From: Devosia sp. A16
GTDB lineage: Bacteria; Pseudomonadota; Alphaproteobacteria; Rhizobiales; Devosiaceae
Direction: 5' to 3'
DNA: 64,000 nt
NCBI RefSeq assembly: GCF_001402915.1
Contig: NZ_CP012945.1
Location: forward strand, 1,126,001 to 1,190,000
Below are positions 8,673 to 17,235 of the stretch, piece by piece. Under the pieces are notes generated by a model that saw nothing but the letters and a program-made list of their open reading frames with translations, was not told where the DNA came from and did not search any database. The position numbers and the translations under genes were made by a program. The number at the start of each line of letters is the position of its first letter. The first letter of the stretch is position 1.

Positions 8673-10058
8673 ATGGACAAACGCTTTCCGCTCGAAGACC
8701 AGATCGACATGCTGGCCTCGAGCCTGCGCGGCCGCGTCGTGACGCGCCGCGATACCGCCTATGACGAGATGCGCACCGTCGCGCTCGGCAATTTCGACCG
8801 GCGCCCGGCGGCGGTGATCCGTGTCGCCAACGTCTCGGACGTGGCGGCAGTGATCAACTTCGCCCGCGCCACCGACCTCGAGCTGGCCGTCCGCAGCGGC
8901 GGCCACAGCGTCGGCGGCCATAGCGGCACCGAGGGCGGGCTGGCGATCGACCTCCGCGACCTGAACGGCATCGAGATCGACCATGCGGCCAGCACCGTCT
9001 GGGCCGGCGCCGGCCTCACCTCCGGCGAGGTGACCCGCGCCGTCGAGCAGCACGGGCTGATCGTCGGCTTCGGCGATTCCGGCACCGTCGGTATCGGCGG
9101 CCTGACCCTGGGCGGCGGCGTCGGCTACATGGTGCGCAAGCATGGCCTCACCATCGACTCGCTGCTCGCCGCCGAACTGGTGACGGCGGCCGGCGACATT
9201 CTCGTCGCCGATGCAACCCATCACCCCGAGCTGTTCTGGGCGCTGCGCGGCGGCGGTGGCAATTTCGGCGTGGTGACCCGGCTGAAATTCCAGCTTCACC
9301 CGCTCCCCTTCTTCGTCGGCGGCCCGCTGGTACTCCCCGCCACGGCCGAGAACATCGCCCGCTTTGCCGCACTGGCCGATGCGGCACCCGAGGCGCTGTC
9401 GACGATCGCCATGGTGATGCCGATCCCGCCGGTACCGTTCGTGCCGGCCCAGTTCCACGGTACGTTGGCGCTGATCGGCATGATGGCCTTCTCGGGCGCG
9501 CCCGATGCGGCGGCCGAAGCCCTGGCTCCGTTCCGCGCCATCGCCACCCCGATCGCCGATCTGGTCGGTCCGGCCCCCTATTCCGCCATGTACGCCATGG
9601 ATCCGCCGCCCGAAATGCGTCCGGCCGTGTCGTGCCGCTCTCGCTTCGTCGACGAGGTCAGTGTCGAGACCGCAGCGAAAATGCTGGCCGCGCTCGAGGC
9701 TTGTCCGTCGCCGATGAAGATGGGGCAGATTCGCGTGCTCGGCGGCGCCTATGCGCGCGTTGCGCCCGACGCCACCGCTTTCGCGCATCGCCACGGCAGG
9801 GTCATGCTCGGCTTCCTCGCCATGTATGAGGGGGACGCCGAGGTCACCGCGCATTTCGACCGCTGGGCCACCGACGCCATTGCCAGCGTCAGCGCCCGCA
9901 ACGCCGTCGCTTATGTCAACTTCCTCGGCCTCGAGGGCGGCGAAGGGTTGCGCGCCGCCTACCCGGGCTCGACCTGGGACCGGCTGCGCCAGGTCAAGGC
10001 CAAGTACGATCCTGAAAACCTGTTCCGGCTCAACCAGAACATCCCGCCGGCGGTCTGA
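8673..10058 (+). CDS. FAD-binding oxidoreductase (BBE family), paralogue 2
   Basis: This 461-residue protein is a clear paralogue of the gene at 7129. Both share RSGGHS with the likely flavin-linked histidine, GLIVGFGDSGTVGIGGLTLG and the C-terminal FRLNQNIPPA. The two diverge most in the substrate domain (about residues 220-330), so they probably differ in substrate. The gene starts at an ATG after a short AAGG. No signal peptide is visible. It is likely a tandem duplication that specialised later. Confidence 0.85.
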   Translation: MDKRFPLEDQIDMLASSLRGRVVTRRDTAYDEMRTVALGNFDRRPAAVIRVANVSDVAAVINFARATDLELAVRSGGHSVGGHSGTEGGLAIDLRDLNGIEIDHAASTVWAGAGLTSGEVTRAVEQHGLIVGFGDSGTVGIGGLTLGGGVGYMVRKHGLTIDSLLAAELVTAAGDILVADATHHPELFWALRGGGGNFGVVTRLKFQLHPLPFFVGGPLVLPATAENIARFAALADAAPEALSTIAMVMPIPPVPFVPAQFHGTLALIGMMAFSGAPDAAAEALAPFRAIATPIADLVGPAPYSAMYAMDPPPEMRPAVSCRSRFVDEVSVETAAKMLAALEACPSPMKMGQIRVLGGAYARVAPDATAFAHRHGRVMLGFLAMYEGDAEVTAHFDRWATDAIASVSARNAVAYVNFLGLEGGEGLRAAYPGSTWDRLRQVKAKYDPENLFRLNQNIPPAV

Positions 10059-10154
10059 CGGGCTGGCGCGACGCATCGGGTGCGAATAAGTTCGCGCCTC
10101 CCTCGGCCGCCGTCCTTTGTGGATGGCGGCCGATGTCCGAACCTGACGGCCCCG

Positions 10155-11102
10155 ATGACCAACTCCCCTGCCGCGACCGGCAACCGCGCATTCCACGCTC
10201 TGCTGGATCGCCCCTACCTGATCCTCATCCTCACCACGCTGTTCTGGGGCGGCAACGTCGTCGCCGGCAAGCTCGCCGTCGGCCATATCGACGCGCACTC
10301 GCTGATGATCCTGCGCTGGACCGGCGCACTGCTGCTGGTGCTGCCCTTCGCCATCACACCGCTGAAGCGCGACTGGCCGGTGATCCGCGCCAGATGGTGG
10401 CTCTACCTGTTCTATGGCGCCGTCGGCTTTGCCACCTTCAATGTGCTGGTCTATGTCGCCGCCTACTACACCTCGGGGGTCAACACCTCGCTCGAACAGG
10501 TGGCGGTCAACATCTTCGTCATCATCCTCAACTTCGCACTGTTCCGCACCCGGGTGCGCGGCCTGCAACTGCTCGGCGTGGTGATCACCATCCTCGGCGT
10601 CGCCATCATCGCCACCCATGGCGATCTGACCCGTATCCTGACGCTGGAAGTAAACCTTGGCGACCTGCTGGTGATCCTCGCCTGCTTCGCCTACGCCATC
10701 TATTCGATCGCGCTGCGCTGGCGGCCGCAAACCCACTGGACCAGCTTCCTCGTCGCCACCTGCATCGGCGCCATCGTCGCCTCGTTCGCCTACCAGGCAA
10801 CGCTCGGCAACGGCACGGCAAACCTTCCCGCCAACCTCGCCGCCATCGACACGCAAGGCTGGCTGATCGCCGCCTACACCGTGATCTTCCCCTCGGTGAT
10901 CTCGCAGCTGCTCTATGTCCGCGGCGTCGAGCTGATCGGCTCCAACCGCGCCAGCCTGTTCGTCAACCTGATCCCGCTGTTCGGCACGGTCGGCTCGGTG
11001 ATCGTCCTCGGCGAGGCGCTGCAGCTGTTCCACGTCATCGCCGCGGTGCTGGTCGCCGCCGGTCTGGTACTGGCCGAATACTCGGCGCGGCGCGGCGCAT
11101 GA
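10155..11102 (+). CDS. DMT-superfamily (EamA) transporter
   Basis: This is a 315-residue inner-membrane protein with about ten hydrophobic segments arranged as two EamA halves. The first half contains 'TLFWGGNVVAGKLAVG' and the second 'VIFPSVISQLLYVRGVELIG', both typical of drug/metabolite exporters. The substrate is unknown; the family exports amino acids, nucleosides or small metabolites. The ATG at 10155 gives the usual N-terminus before the first helix. The stop overlaps the ATG of the GNAT gene (ATGA), so the two are coupled. Confidence 0.85.
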   Translation: MTNSPAATGNRAFHALLDRPYLILILTTLFWGGNVVAGKLAVGHIDAHSLMILRWTGALLLVLPFAITPLKRDWPVIRARWWLYLFYGAVGFATFNVLVYVAAYYTSGVNTSLEQVAVNIFVIILNFALFRTRVRGLQLLGVVITILGVAIIATHGDLTRILTLEVNLGDLLVILACFAYAIYSIALRWRPQTHWTSFLVATCIGAIVASFAYQATLGNGTANLPANLAAIDTQGWLIAAYTVIFPSVISQLLYVRGVELIGSNRASLFVNLIPLFGTVGSVIVLGEALQLFHVIAAVLVAAGLVLAEYSARRGA

Positions 11103-11551
11103 GCGGGATCTCGCTCCGTGCGGCGAAACCCGGCGACTACGACGCGATCGCCGCCATCTGGCATGCGAGCGCCGGCCTGCCCGGCGTCGGCCCGGCGCAG
11201 TTGCCAAGCCTAGAGCGGCTGCGGGCCAGGGTTGACGTCGAGATGGAAGCCGGCTGGCGGGTGACCGTTGCCATCGCCGGCGAAGAACTCATCGGCTTTC
11301 TCGCCGTCAAGCCGGAGGCCGATATCCTCGACCAGCTGTTCATGCATCCTGACGCGCGTGGGCTTGGGCTGGGCCAGTTGTTGCTCGATGAAGCCAAAAG
11401 CCAGATGCCCGACGGCTTCACCCTGTTCACCCGTCCCGGCAATCTGCCGGCACGCCGGTTCTACGAAAAACACGGGCTGGTGCACCTGCGCGACGACCTG
11501 CACCCGGTCTTTGGCGATCCGATCGTCTGGTATGGGTGGAAGCGGGGGTAG
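11099..11551 (+). CDS. GNAT-family N-acetyltransferase
   Basis: This 150-residue protein carries the GNAT fold. The acetyl-CoA pyrophosphate loop is seen in 'DARGLGLGQLLLDEAKSQ' (Q/R-x-x-G-x-G/A), and the C-terminal strand in 'ARRFYEKHGLVHL'. It overlaps the stop of the upstream exporter by four bases (ATGA). The pairing suggests acetylation and export of the same class of compound, which is an inference. The acceptor cannot be predicted. Confidence 0.85.
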   Translation: MSGISLRAAKPGDYDAIAAIWHASAGLPGVGPAQLPSLERLRARVDVEMEAGWRVTVAIAGEELIGFLAVKPEADILDQLFMHPDARGLGLGQLLLDEAKSQMPDGFTLFTRPGNLPARRFYEKHGLVHLRDDLHPVFGDPIVWYGWKRG

Positions 11552-11573
11552 CGCTCACGCCGGCGCGTGGGGC

Positions 11574-11690
11574 TCCCCCCTCCCAGCCTCCCCCACAAGG
11601 GGGGAGGTGCGTTCAGTGTTTAGGGCGCGATCAAGCCAACCCACCGGGCTGGCACCTCCCCCTTGATGGGGGAGGCCGGGAGGGGGTGGA
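11574..11690. repeat. Intergenic inverted repeats (CCTCCCCC...GGGGGAGG)
   Basis: Two short hairpins lie here, 'CCTCCCCCACAAGGGGGGAGG' type at ~11587-11608 and 'CACCTCCCCCTTGATGGGGG' at ~11653-11676. They are nested within outer arms CCCCCCTCCCAG and GGGAGGGGGTGG. They lie between two convergent genes and may stop transcription from both sides. Confidence 0.65.
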
Positions 11691-11714
11691 GCCACAAACT
11701 TGATATCGCTTCGC

Positions 11715-12521
11715 CTACCCCACCACCGCCGACAGCAGCGCCGCAGTCTCCGCGTCCGCTGGCAAAAACGCCTCGATCACCAGCTCGCTGAGCGTGATCT
11801 CGGTGGGCGTACCGAACACCGTGGTGGTGGAGATGAAGCTCGCCACCTTGTCGCCCAAGCGCATCTTCATCGGCACGAACACCCCGCCATGCTCGTCGCG
11901 CCCCTCGTGGCCGGGGGCGATACCGGAAATCTCGCGCAGCTCGTCCAGCAGTTCGGCGATGGCCGGATCGCCGCTGGCTTCGAGCTGCGCCGATACCCGG
12001 CGCAGGATATCGCGGGCCCACTCGTCATAGTTGACGATCAACCGCCCCAGGCCGTCCTGGCGCATGCTGAGCCGCAACACGTTGATCGGCTCCTGCAGCA
12101 ACTGCGGATTCTGCACCTCGGCCAGGAACGCCGCTGCGGCGGCATTGGCCGAAACCAGGTTCCAGCCGCGATCGACCGCCACGGCGAGGTAGGGTTCGTA
12201 CGCCTTGAGCACCAGATCGACCGCAGAGCGCGCCGGCGCGAGGTCCGGATGGTCGAGCCGCCGCTCCGGATAGACCGGCGCGTAACCCGCGGCGAGCAGC
12301 ATCAGGTTGCGGATGCGCAGCGGCACTCCGAGGCCCGAGGCGATGCGCAGCACCACCTCGCGGCTCGGGACCGAACGCCCGCTCTCGATGAAGCTCAGGT
12401 GCTTCTGGCTGAGCTCGATCTCCAGCGCCAGGGAAAGCTGGCTGAAGCGCCGGTGCTGCCGCCAGTCGCGGATATAGTCGCCGATGGAACGGTCGGACGC
12501 CGTGGCTTGCGCATGTGTCAT
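11715..12521 (-). CDS. XRE-family regulator with MmyB-like ligand-binding domain
   Basis: This is a 268-residue transcription factor. The helix-turn-helix spans about 12-70 ('FSQLSLALEIELSQKHLSFI' with 'ESGRSVPSREVVLRIASGLG'). It is followed by an MmyB-like PAS-related domain (about 110-260) with 'PYLAVAVDRGWNLVSANAAA', the family's hallmark. MmyB proteins bind fatty-acid-like ligands in Streptomyces; elsewhere the ligand is unknown. It is divergent from the membrane protein gene at 12635, and the 113-bp gap between them should hold its operator. I see no long perfect palindrome there. Confidence 0.9.
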   Translation of the reverse strand: MTHAQATASDRSIGDYIRDWRQHRRFSQLSLALEIELSQKHLSFIESGRSVPSREVVLRIASGLGVPLRIRNLMLLAAGYAPVYPERRLDHPDLAPARSAVDLVLKAYEPYLAVAVDRGWNLVSANAAAAAFLAEVQNPQLLQEPINVLRLSMRQDGLGRLIVNYDEWARDILRRVSAQLEASGDPAIAELLDELREISGIAPGHEGRDEHGGVFVPMKMRLGDKVASFISTTTVFGTPTEITLSELVIEAFLPADAETAALLSAVVG

Positions 12522-12634
12522 GCGCCGAACCTACCCGCTCGCCTCACCGGTTCAATTACCTCTGCGTTAGTTGAGACGTGGAAGCGGGAGGTAGAAATGT
12601 CTCGCCGTCACCTACGACCCGACGGAGAACCGAA

Positions 12635-13015
12635 ATGAACCTCATCCGCCTTGCCCTCGTTGCCGACGCCGCTGCGACTGCCGCAACCGGCGCGCTGCTC
12701 GCCCTCGGCGGCAGCCTGCTTTCCGACGTCACGGGCCTGCCGGCCACCGCCACCCTGCCGCTCGGGCTGTTTCTTGTCGTCTTCGCCGCCTTTGTCGGCT
12801 GGGTGGGGCTGCAGCGTGAGACGCCGCGTGGCGCCGCGACGCTGATCGTCATCGTCAATGCCGCCTGGGTGGTCGCCAGCGTGCTGGTGGTGCTCGCCGG
12901 CGCTTTTCCGCTGACCCTGCTGGGCGTCGCCTTCGTCCTCGTCCAGGCTGTCGCGGTCGCGGCATTCGTGGCGCTGCAATGGATCGGCCTCGGCCGGGCC
13001 CGTGCCCTCGCCTGA
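12635..13015 (+). CDS. Small membrane protein with four predicted helices
   Basis: This 126-residue, almost entirely hydrophobic protein has four likely transmembrane segments at about residues 5-30, 40-62, 68-92 and 96-120. No catalytic motif is visible. It starts at an ATG after GGAGAA. It is divergent from the XRE/MmyB regulator and upstream of the epoxide hydrolase, so it is a likely target of that regulator. I do not recognise its function. Confidence 0.7.
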   Translation: MNLIRLALVADAAATAATGALLALGGSLLSDVTGLPATATLPLGLFLVVFAAFVGWVGLQRETPRGAATLIVIVNAAWVVASVLVVLAGAFPLTLLGVAFVLVQAVAVAAFVALQWIGLGRARALA

Positions 13016-13125
13016 ACCCGATCTCACGGCCGCGGATCGGCGCTGCTGACAGGCTCTGTCAGCAGCGCCGGCGCATTGTTCCGGGGCCGGTCAGACCGGC
13101 GCCGACACAGCGAGGACGACCGTCA

Positions 13126-14373
13126 ATGACCATCACCCGTCGATCCCTCATCCAATCCGCCATGGCCGCAGCCCTCGTGCCGGCGTTCACGGCCATCGCC
13201 CTTCCCGCAGCCCGAGGAGAGACCATCATGACCACCGCCAAGCCCTTCAAACTCGCGATTGCCGATGCCGATATCGCCGACCTGCAGTATCGCCTGCGCG
13301 GCGCGCGCTGGCCGGTCGAGGTCGCTCCCGACACCTGGGAGCGCGGTATCCCCGGCGGCTACCTCCGCCGGCTCGCCGAGCGCTGGGCCGATTTCGACTG
13401 GCGCGCCAAGGAGGCCGAGCTCAACCGCTTCGACCAGGTGATGCTCGACTTCGAAGGGGCGCAGATCCATGCCTTCCACATCCGTTCGAGGCGCGCCGAC
13501 GCCACGCCGCTGGTGCTCTGCCATGGCTGGCCGAGCTCGGGCATCGAATACCTGAAGCTGGTCGAGCCGCTCACCAACCCGGCGGACCCCCGGGACGCCT
13601 TCCATCTGGTGATCCCGACCGCCCCCGGTTTCGGTCTCTCCCCTGCCCCGCGCCAGCCCGGCTGGACGGCCAACAAGACTGCTGCCGCCATCGTGCAACT
13701 GCTCGACCAGTTCGGCTACGACCGCTTCGCCATCCACGGCACCGACATGGGGTCGGACGTTGCGGCCCAGCTCGACGTGCTGACCAATGGCCGCGCCATC
13801 GGCCTCCACCTCGGGACCGACCTCGACAGCGTCATCGCCGTGGCTTCGTTCATGGGCGGCGAGCTTGCACAAAACCCGGCGCTCACCCCCGAGCAGAAGG
13901 AGCGGGCCGGCGCCCTTCTCGCCAAAGTCGCCGATCGCAATGGCTACATCGCCATCCAGTCGACCCGTCCCAAGACGCTCGGCTACGCCCTCAACGACTC
14001 GCCAATCGGCCAGCTCGCCTGGATCGCCGAGAAATTCGCGGCCTGGACCAATCCGAACAAAGGAACGATCGAGGAGGCGGTCGACATCGACCAGTTTCTC
14101 ACCAATGTGAGCCTCTACTGGTTCGGCGGCGGCGGCTCGGCTTCGGCCAATGCCCTCTGGGAAGCCTTCAAGGCCATGGGCTGGGCCCCGCCCAGCGCCA
14201 CGCCGCGCGGCGTTGCGGTGTTCAACGCCAGCGATCTGGTCCGCCCGCTGTTCGACCCTCAGCAGCAGATCGAGCACTGGAGCGAGTTCCCCCAAGGCGG
14301 GCACTTCCCGGCGATGGAGGAACCGGAGCTGCTGGCCGGGGATCTGCAGAAATTCTTCCGACCGCTGCGGTAG
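13126..14373 (+). CDS. Epoxide hydrolase (EHN-type alpha/beta hydrolase), exported
   Basis: This 415-residue enzyme has an N-terminal epoxide-hydrolase (EHN) segment ('FKLAIADADIADLQYRLRGA') and an alpha/beta-hydrolase core. HGWPSS is the oxyanion motif. The nucleophile Asp lies in 'IHGTDMGSDVAAQ', and the catalytic His in 'GGHFPAMEEPE' near the C-terminus. The first ~33 residues, 'TRRSLIQSAMAAALVPAFTA', resemble a twin-arginine (Tat) signal, so folded export is likely. An in-frame ATG after it (13228) may be the start of a cytoplasmic form. The family opens epoxides to diols or hydrolyses juvenile-hormone-like epoxides; the substrate here is unknown. Confidence 0.88.
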   Translation: MTITRRSLIQSAMAAALVPAFTAIALPAARGETIMTTAKPFKLAIADADIADLQYRLRGARWPVEVAPDTWERGIPGGYLRRLAERWADFDWRAKEAELNRFDQVMLDFEGAQIHAFHIRSRRADATPLVLCHGWPSSGIEYLKLVEPLTNPADPRDAFHLVIPTAPGFGLSPAPRQPGWTANKTAAAIVQLLDQFGYDRFAIHGTDMGSDVAAQLDVLTNGRAIGLHLGTDLDSVIAVASFMGGELAQNPALTPEQKERAGALLAKVADRNGYIAIQSTRPKTLGYALNDSPIGQLAWIAEKFAAWTNPNKGTIEEAVDIDQFLTNVSLYWFGGGGSASANALWEAFKAMGWAPPSATPRGVAVFNASDLVRPLFDPQQQIEHWSEFPQGGHFPAMEEPELLAGDLQKFFRPLR

Positions 14374-14419
14374 TCACTCTAAAGGTGAGGTAAACCACTA
14401 CCTCGCCTCCTCCACCGGC

Positions 14420-14442
14420 TGTCATCCCAGCGAAAGCTGGGA
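14420..14442. repeat. Left arm of palindromic repeat, split by IS30 copy 2
   Basis: The sequence is identical to the arm at 1371-1393 and is interrupted after the same base. Its TGA (inside GGGATGACA on the minus strand) serves as the stop codon of the transposase. Confidence 0.85.
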
Positions 14443-15429
14443 GGTGGATTCACATTTCAAGTGCAACAGGCGTTTTGAGAAGACCTCGGCTGGGGTTTTG
14501 AAGCCGAGGCATTTGCGTGGCGTATTGTTGAGGTCGTTGGCGAGTTCCTGCAGGTGCTCGTCAGAGAAGCTGCCGGGATCGGTTCCGCGCGGGATGTACC
14601 GGCGCAACCGGCCATTGGCGTTTTCGACGCCGCCCTTCTGCCAGGGACTATGGGGATCGCAGAAGTAGGTATCGATGCCGCCCGGGTTGAGCTGATGATG
14701 CTCGAAGAACTCGGTGCCGTTGTCCTGGGTGAGGGAGCGGCGCATTTGCGGCGGCAGGGCACTGAACCAGCACTTGATGCGGTCGACGACGAGCTGGGCA
14801 TGCTTGCTTGGCTGCTTGGCGAGCAGGATGAAGCGGGTGCTGCGCTCCTGAACCACCAGGATGGCGGCGCCGGATTTGCGCGGATGCAGCAGGTCGGCCT
14901 CCCAGTGCCCGCACTGACGACGGTTGTTGACGTGCGCCGGCCGGCAATCGATCGAGACGCGGTCCTTGATATGCTCCATGGGGCGGTGCGGCCGGCGGCG
15001 CCAGCCACGCTTGCTCTTGGCTTGCGGCAGATAGTGGCGCCACTCGTAGCGGTTGGTGCGCCGGATCTGGGCATAGATGAAACGATAGATGCTCTCATGG
15101 CTGATGCGCATGCTAGAGTTGCCCTGCGTCAGCCGTCCTGAGATCTGTTCGGGCGACCATCCCATTGCAAGGCGGTCCAGCACGAACTGGCGTAGGACCG
15201 GCTGACGCGCCAGCCGGCTGCCCCGCCAGCGCCGCGCCCGGGCCTGCTCGTCGGCATAGGCCGGCTTGTAGCCCACTTGCACACCGCTGTTGCGATTCAG
15301 CTCCCGACTGATCGTCGATGCCGGGCGATCCAAACGCGTAGCGATTTTCCCGAGCGAATGCCCCTCTGCTCGAAGACAGGCAATCGCACTTCTCTCGTCC
15401 AGCGAGAGCTGCTCATAATAGGTTCCCAT
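14422..15429 (-). CDS. IS30-family transposase (intact copy)
   Basis: This 335-residue DDE transposase moves the surrounding IS30 element. The N-terminal helix-turn-helix (about 25-50) is followed by the catalytic core, with HWEADLL, TQDNGTEF and KGGVENANGR carrying the acidic triad. The C-terminus is encoded by the inverted repeat itself ('LHLKCEST'). The frame leaves the element and stops at a TGA in the flanking palindrome. A TTCCTGCAGG context at ~14547 replaces the extra-C version seen in copy 1. The start ATG at 15429 lies just inside the right inverted repeat. Confidence 0.92.
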   Translation of the reverse strand: MGTYYEQLSLDERSAIACLRAEGHSLGKIATRLDRPASTISRELNRNSGVQVGYKPAYADEQARARRWRGSRLARQPVLRQFVLDRLAMGWSPEQISGRLTQGNSSMRISHESIYRFIYAQIRRTNRYEWRHYLPQAKSKRGWRRRPHRPMEHIKDRVSIDCRPAHVNNRRQCGHWEADLLHPRKSGAAILVVQERSTRFILLAKQPSKHAQLVVDRIKCWFSALPPQMRRSLTQDNGTEFFEHHQLNPGGIDTYFCDPHSPWQKGGVENANGRLRRYIPRGTDPGSFSDEHLQELANDLNNTPRKCLGFKTPAEVFSKRLLHLKCESTSQLSLG

Positions 15430-15476
15430 TGCAACATGACCTTAGCAGGCTGTTGCACTTCGTTTGTGAGTCTAAC
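14443..15476 (-). mobile_element. IS30-family insertion sequence, copy 2 (1034 bp)
   Basis: The terminal inverted repeats share GAxTCACA and AAGTGCAACAG, as in copy 1. It is flanked by GGA at 14440-14442 and 15477-15479. Both copies point the same way and sit in the same palindromic repeat type. They form ~1-kb direct repeats bounding a 12-kb segment that includes purA. Confidence 0.87.
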
Positions 15477-15509
15477 GGACCCAACTCACCCCCAGCGCCA
15501 GCCGATAGA

Positions 15510-15536
15510 TGGGTCCCAGCTTTCGCTGGGATGACA
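15510..15536. repeat. Right arm of palindromic repeat flanking IS copy 2
   Basis: This is TGGGTCCCAGCTTTCGCTGG plus GATGACA, identical to 2461-2487. The spacer between the arm and the IS end differs from copy 1, so these are two independent repeat loci rather than one duplicated block. Confidence 0.8.
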
Positions 15537-15580
15537 CCGAGTTGGTGGGACGGGCGGTGCAACCACCAACGATCCACACC

Positions 15581-15612
15581 AAACAAAAAAGGCCGGGCAA
15601 CGCCCGGCCTTT
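15581..15612 (-). terminator. Rho-independent terminator after serA
   Basis: The hairpin AGGCCGGGC-AA-CGCCCGGCCT (15590-15610) has a T run on the minus strand (TTTTTTGTTT). It lies ~25 bp past the serA stop. Confidence 0.9.
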
Positions 15613-15634
15613 CGTCTCATCGCGATACCGCGCC

Positions 15635-17221
15635 TCAGTTGAACGCCACGGCCTTCGCCTGGCGCACGCCGGGGAGCGAGGCGATTTCCTTGAGCTGCTC
15701 CGCCGTCACCTCGCCGTCGATCGACAACAGCGCAATCGCGTCGCCGCCCACCTCGGCGCGGCCGAGGTTGAAGTTGGCGATGTTGATGCCGAGGTTGCCG
15801 AGGAGCGTGCCGAGCCGGCCGATGTGGCCCGGCTTGTCCTCGTTGGTGACGTAGAGCATCGACGGGGTCAACTCGGCATCCATGTTGATGCCCTTGACCT
15901 GGATGATGCGCGACTTGCCGTTGGCGAAGATCGTGCCGGCAATGCCGCGCTCCTGCCGCTCGGTGATCACCGTGAGGCGGATGTAGCCTTCATAGGCGCC
16001 CTGCTGGTCGCGGGTGATGATCTCGACATTGATGCCGCGATCCTTGGCGATCTGCGGCGCCGAAACCATGTTCACTTCCGCCACCTGCGGCTTCAGCACG
16101 CCATTGATCGCCGCAGCGGTCATCGGCTTGGTGTTGAGTGCGGCGACATTGCCCTCGTACTCGATACGGATGCCCTTGATCGAGGTCTCGGTCAGCTGCC
16201 CGGCGAACGAACCCAGCGCTTCGGCGAGCCTCACCCACGGGGTCAGCCGCGGCGCTTCCTCGGCCGAAATCGAGGGGAAGTTCAGCGCGTTGGTGATCTC
16301 GCCGGTGTTGAGATAGGCCGAGATCTGCTCGGCCACCTGCAGCGCCACGTTTTCCTGCGCTTCGGTGGTCGAGGCGCCCAGGTGCGGCGTGGCGATGAAG
16401 TTGTCGAGTTCGAACAGCGGGTTGTTCTGCGCCGGCTCCTCGACGAACACGTCGAACGCCGCGCCGGCGACCTTGCCCGATTTCAGCGCCTCGTAGAGCG
16501 CCGCTTCATCGACGAGGCCACCACGGGCGCAGTTGATGATGCGCACGCCATCCTTCATCTTGGCGATGGCTTCGGCATTGATGATGTTGCGCGTCGCATC
16601 GATCAGCGGCGTGTGCAGCGTGATGAAATCGGCGCGCTTCAGCAGTTCGTCGAGCTCGACCTTTTCCACCCCGATCGCCTGGGCGCGCTCCGGCGTCAGG
16701 AACGGATCGAACGCCACCACCTTCATCTTGAGGCCCTGCGCCCGATCGGCGACGATCGAGCCGATATTGCCGGCACCGATCAGGCCGAGCGTCTTGTTGG
16801 TCACCTCGACACCCATGAAGCGGTTCTTCTCCCACTTCGATGCCTTGGTCGAGGCATCCGCCTCGGGCAGCTGGCGGGCCAGCGCGAACATCATGGCGAT
16901 GGCATGCTCGGCCGTGGTGATCGAGTTGCCGAACGGGGTGTTCATCACGATGATGCCGGCCTTGGTGGCGGCCGGGATATCGACATTGTCGACGCCGATG
17001 CCGGCGCGGCCGATCACCTTCAAATTCTTGGCGGCGCTGAGAATCTTCTCGGTGACCTTGGTGGCCGAGCGGATGGCGAGCCCATCATACTGGCCGATCA
17101 CCTCGAACAGCTTGTCCTTGTCCTTGCCGAGATCCGGCAGGTAGTCGACGTCGATATTATTGTCCTTGAAGATCTGGACCGCGGTCTTCGACAGCTTGTC
17201 CGAAACGAGAACCTTGGGCAT
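15635..17221 (-). CDS. serA: D-3-phosphoglycerate dehydrogenase SerA
   Basis: SerA oxidises 3-phosphoglycerate to 3-phosphohydroxypyruvate with NAD+, the first step of serine synthesis. The 528-residue protein starts MPKVLVSDKLSKTAVQIF. It has the NAD-binding LGLIGAGNIGSIVADRA at about 145-160, then the catalytic Arg/Glu/His set, with the His in 'FIATPHLGAST'. An intervening allosteric domain and a C-terminal ACT domain ('LTPSMLYVTNEDKPGHIGRL') complete the long bacterial type. The ATG at 17221 follows GGAGGG. It follows serC with a 102-bp gap that contains a GC hairpin and a tRNA-like fragment. Confidence 0.97.
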   Translation of the reverse strand: MPKVLVSDKLSKTAVQIFKDNNIDVDYLPDLGKDKDKLFEVIGQYDGLAIRSATKVTEKILSAAKNLKVIGRAGIGVDNVDIPAATKAGIIVMNTPFGNSITTAEHAIAMMFALARQLPEADASTKASKWEKNRFMGVEVTNKTLGLIGAGNIGSIVADRAQGLKMKVVAFDPFLTPERAQAIGVEKVELDELLKRADFITLHTPLIDATRNIINAEAIAKMKDGVRIINCARGGLVDEAALYEALKSGKVAGAAFDVFVEEPAQNNPLFELDNFIATPHLGASTTEAQENVALQVAEQISAYLNTGEITNALNFPSISAEEAPRLTPWVRLAEALGSFAGQLTETSIKGIRIEYEGNVAALNTKPMTAAAINGVLKPQVAEVNMVSAPQIAKDRGINVEIITRDQQGAYEGYIRLTVITERQERGIAGTIFANGKSRIIQVKGINMDAELTPSMLYVTNEDKPGHIGRLGTLLGNLGINIANFNLGRAEVGGDAIALLSIDGEVTAEQLKEIASLPGVRQAKAVAFN

Positions 17222-17235
17222 GTCGCCCTCCGTGT

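Noticed and set aside
8616-11207. 863-codon minus-strand frame opposite the FAD oxidoreductase and DMT genes
   Set aside because: It mirrors the GC-rich codons of real plus-strand genes and has no domain. The plus-strand products have clear families.
1394-15476. Composite transposon formed by the two IS30 copies
   Set aside because: Each copy has its own GGA duplication and repeat flank, and the interior holds the housekeeping gene purA.
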